Assembly (NCBI RefSeq): GCF_023896955.1
Contig: NZ_JAMHIW010000001.1
Span: 186,001 to 250,000 of the forward strand
Source: Micromonospora sp. RHAY321
Lineage (GTDB): Bacteria > Actinomycetota > Actinomycetes > Mycobacteriales > Micromonosporaceae
Direction: 5' to 3'
Length of the DNA: 64,000 bases
A program made the position numbers and the translations under genes. Shown here piece by piece: positions 62,827 to 64,000 of the stretch; the stretch's first letter is position 1, and each line of letters opens with the position of its first letter. The notes under the pieces are model-generated. The model saw nothing but the letters and a program-made list of their open reading frames with translations. It did no database searches and had not been told where the DNA came from.

Positions 62827-62896
62827 AGGGACTATGAGATCAAGATGGGCGATCGGCTGACCTGGGCACGTGGCGGTCTAGCAGCCGAAACACCTC
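62827..62896. repeat. 70-nt dispersed repeat, copy B
   Basis: AGGGACTATGAGATCAAGAT begins a 70-nt stretch matching 43441-43510. Here it ends exactly at the base before the ATG of the next gene, so it may be a promoter/leader element. Confidence 0.6.
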
Positions 62897-63223
62897 ATGC
62901 TGGCGCTCCCCGACCCGACCGACCACAACCTGCGCCGCTGGAACACCTGGGAACCTAGGCAGTTAGCGCAACTCGGTTCGGTGCTACTGCAAAAACGGCT
63001 GCTCGTCGAAGTCGTGCGCCCGTCGGCCGGACGTAGGTACTTCATCCCCGGGCCCTGGCTTGAACGGAGATTCGTGCCGGCATTCGATGCATGGAAGTCT
63101 GTCCTGTACGGGTTCGCCCCAGACCAGGATCCTCCGTACCGATGGACTCTTGTCAGCCGCCCGGTTGCCGAACTGTTCCAGGACGCGGCCGACCGTGTGA
63201 CCTCGGGCGACCTCCCGCACTGA
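62897..63223 (+). CDS. small hypothetical protein
   Basis: 108 aa from ATG 62897. Soluble, basic: PRQLAQLGSVLLQKRLLVEV, GRRYFIPGPWLERRFVPAFD, PPYRWTLVSRPVAELF. No ribosome site is clear. The dispersed 70-nt repeat abuts its start. No known domain. Confidence 0.5.
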   Translation: MLALPDPTDHNLRRWNTWEPRQLAQLGSVLLQKRLLVEVVRPSAGRRYFIPGPWLERRFVPAFDAWKSVLYGFAPDQDPPYRWTLVSRPVAELFQDAADRVTSGDLPH

Positions 63224-63363
63224 ACGCTGCCGCACGAGAGGCTGCCCGGACTGGGTTAGCAACAGAAAGGCTCGACTGGCGGAACTCATCCGCCCGTGCC
63301 GCGAACAGCGCATCCGCGAACTTGCCCAAGGCGCGACTCGCGGCATGTGTGCGTGCACCGGTC

Positions 63364-63939
63364 CTATGCTGCTGGCGCCTCCGTCCACACACAGCGCGGA
63401 TACTCGTCCATCGGCAGCCACAGCTCCGGCTGCGCATCATAGGTACCGTGCTCACGCTCTGGGTCCCCTGGGTACCGGCCGGACGTGTCAGGCCACAGGA
63501 GTTGGACCACCGGGAACGGTGGGCGCTGATAGTAGTCAATGGCGGCGCCGAACAATCGCTCGTACCAACTGCTGTGCACCGGGGCGAGGCGGAGTTCGCA
63601 CTCAATGACGCCCGCCAGTTTGAGATCCGGCGTCAGCGTGAGCCCGTCACGTATCCGTTGGCCGACCGCGTTGACGATGACCATAGCTTGCTGTTGGGGG
63701 ACGCCGAGTAGGCAGACCTCAACGCTGCCGTAGCTGTGCCACAGGCCGATCGAGTACGCCCAGTCGGGCATGGTTGTGCCGCGGACGCCGGTCACGCCCC
63801 ACCCGTACTCACGGACCAGCCGTGCGTTGCGGCGCTCGCGATCTGGCCAAGACCATTCGGCCGACCGCCACCAGCGCCTCGGCCTGCCGTCGCCCTCGCA
63901 GAGCAGGCAATGACACTCGCGGTTGAGCGGTTCAGGCAT
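63364..63939 (-). CDS. DUF4262 domain protein
   Basis: 191 aa from ATG 63939; an in-frame GTG at 63972 is the alternative. A CHCLLC pair at the start, then VTGVRGTTMPDWAYSIGLWH, YGSVEVCLLGVPQQQAMVIV and NAVGQRIRDG, the core of DUF4262. Role unknown; such proteins are scattered in actinobacteria. TACGAT 6 nt upstream suggests a leaderless transcript. Confidence 0.82.
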   Translation of the reverse strand: MPEPLNRECHCLLCEGDGRPRRWWRSAEWSWPDRERRNARLVREYGWGVTGVRGTTMPDWAYSIGLWHSYGSVEVCLLGVPQQQAMVIVNAVGQRIRDGLTLTPDLKLAGVIECELRLAPVHSSWYERLFGAAIDYYQRPPFPVVQLLWPDTSGRYPGDPEREHGTYDAQPELWLPMDEYPRCVWTEAPAA

Positions 63940-63945
63940 CGGCGA

Positions 63946-63951
63946 ATCGTA
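63946..63951 (-). promoter_or_regulatory. -10 box TACGAT, leaderless start
   Basis: TACGAT on the minus strand ends 6 nt before ATG 63939, with no ribosome site between, which supports a leaderless mRNA and that start codon. Confidence 0.4.
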
Positions 63952-64000
63952 CCGAGCGAACTTCGGTGTCACGTAGGCGGTGAGTCCCTTAGCATCCGCT

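Overview
The window is GC-rich DNA from an actinomycete. Codon use, AfsR/SARP-type regulators, ThuA/PQQ-dehydrogenase enzymes and the mobile-gene families suggest a Micromonosporaceae-like host such as Micromonospora. This placement is inferred from gene style; there is no marker gene or rRNA in the window.

Region 1 (1-15.3 kb) is chromosomal-type accessory DNA. It starts with a sugar-utilisation cluster: two sugar-phosphate-isomerase-like TIM barrels flanking a large secreted ThuA / PQQ-type sugar dehydrogenase / PKD / CBM6 protein behind a LacI-type operator. It continues with a broken phosphotransferase, a zinc-free MDR reductase, an FAD-linked oxidase, an AfsR-like regulator, two SDR oxidoreductases and a TetR regulator.

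Region 2 (15.6-21.6 kb) is an integration module: a zinc-ribbon protein, a frameshifted tyrosine recombinase, a small HTH protein and a zinc-ribbon recombinase-like protein. It is followed by two tandem NmrA-type genes that look like host cargo.

Region 3 (22-41.5 kb) is the core of a conjugative element. A DNA methyltransferase and a degenerate sister gene diverge from a sigma-like regulator across a 0.7-kb spacer packed with TGTCAG/CTGACA motifs. The transfer operon follows: VirB2-like pilin, TrbL/VirB6-like channel, PrgI-like protein, VirB4-like ATPase and TraG/VirD4-like coupling ATPase, joined by ATGA/GTGA stop-start overlaps. A replication-relaxation family gene and a spacer with a perfect 25-bp palindrome built from the same motif come next. 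After that is a run of uncharacterised genes, a winged-helix protein, a membrane GGDEF protein and a lytic NlpC/P60 enzyme (VirB1-like). I found no classical relaxase.

Region 4 (42-46.6 kb) interrupts the element: an LtrA-family membrane protein, a duplicated two-gene cassette with matching leader and trailer repeats, an IS110 transposase remnant and a frameshifted gene.

Region 5 (46.6-54.4 kb) resumes element-type genes: a MoxR ATPase with a VWA/HExxH partner, a DUF4192 protein and several small Cys-rich or unknown proteins, many with a strong hairpin just before the ribosome binding site.

Region 6 (54.4-64 kb) is mixed: decayed DNA, a SAM methyltransferase, an aldo/keto reductase, then a minus-strand pair (LysM-BTAD membrane regulator and DUF2637-HTH protein) typical of actinobacterial conjugative elements, and small hypothetical genes including a DUF4262 protein.

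The most unusual signals are the element-wide CTGTCAG motif system, the MoxR/VWA-HExxH pair inside a transfer element, the methyltransferase with a dead twin, and the duplicated cassette at 43.8-45.3 kb.
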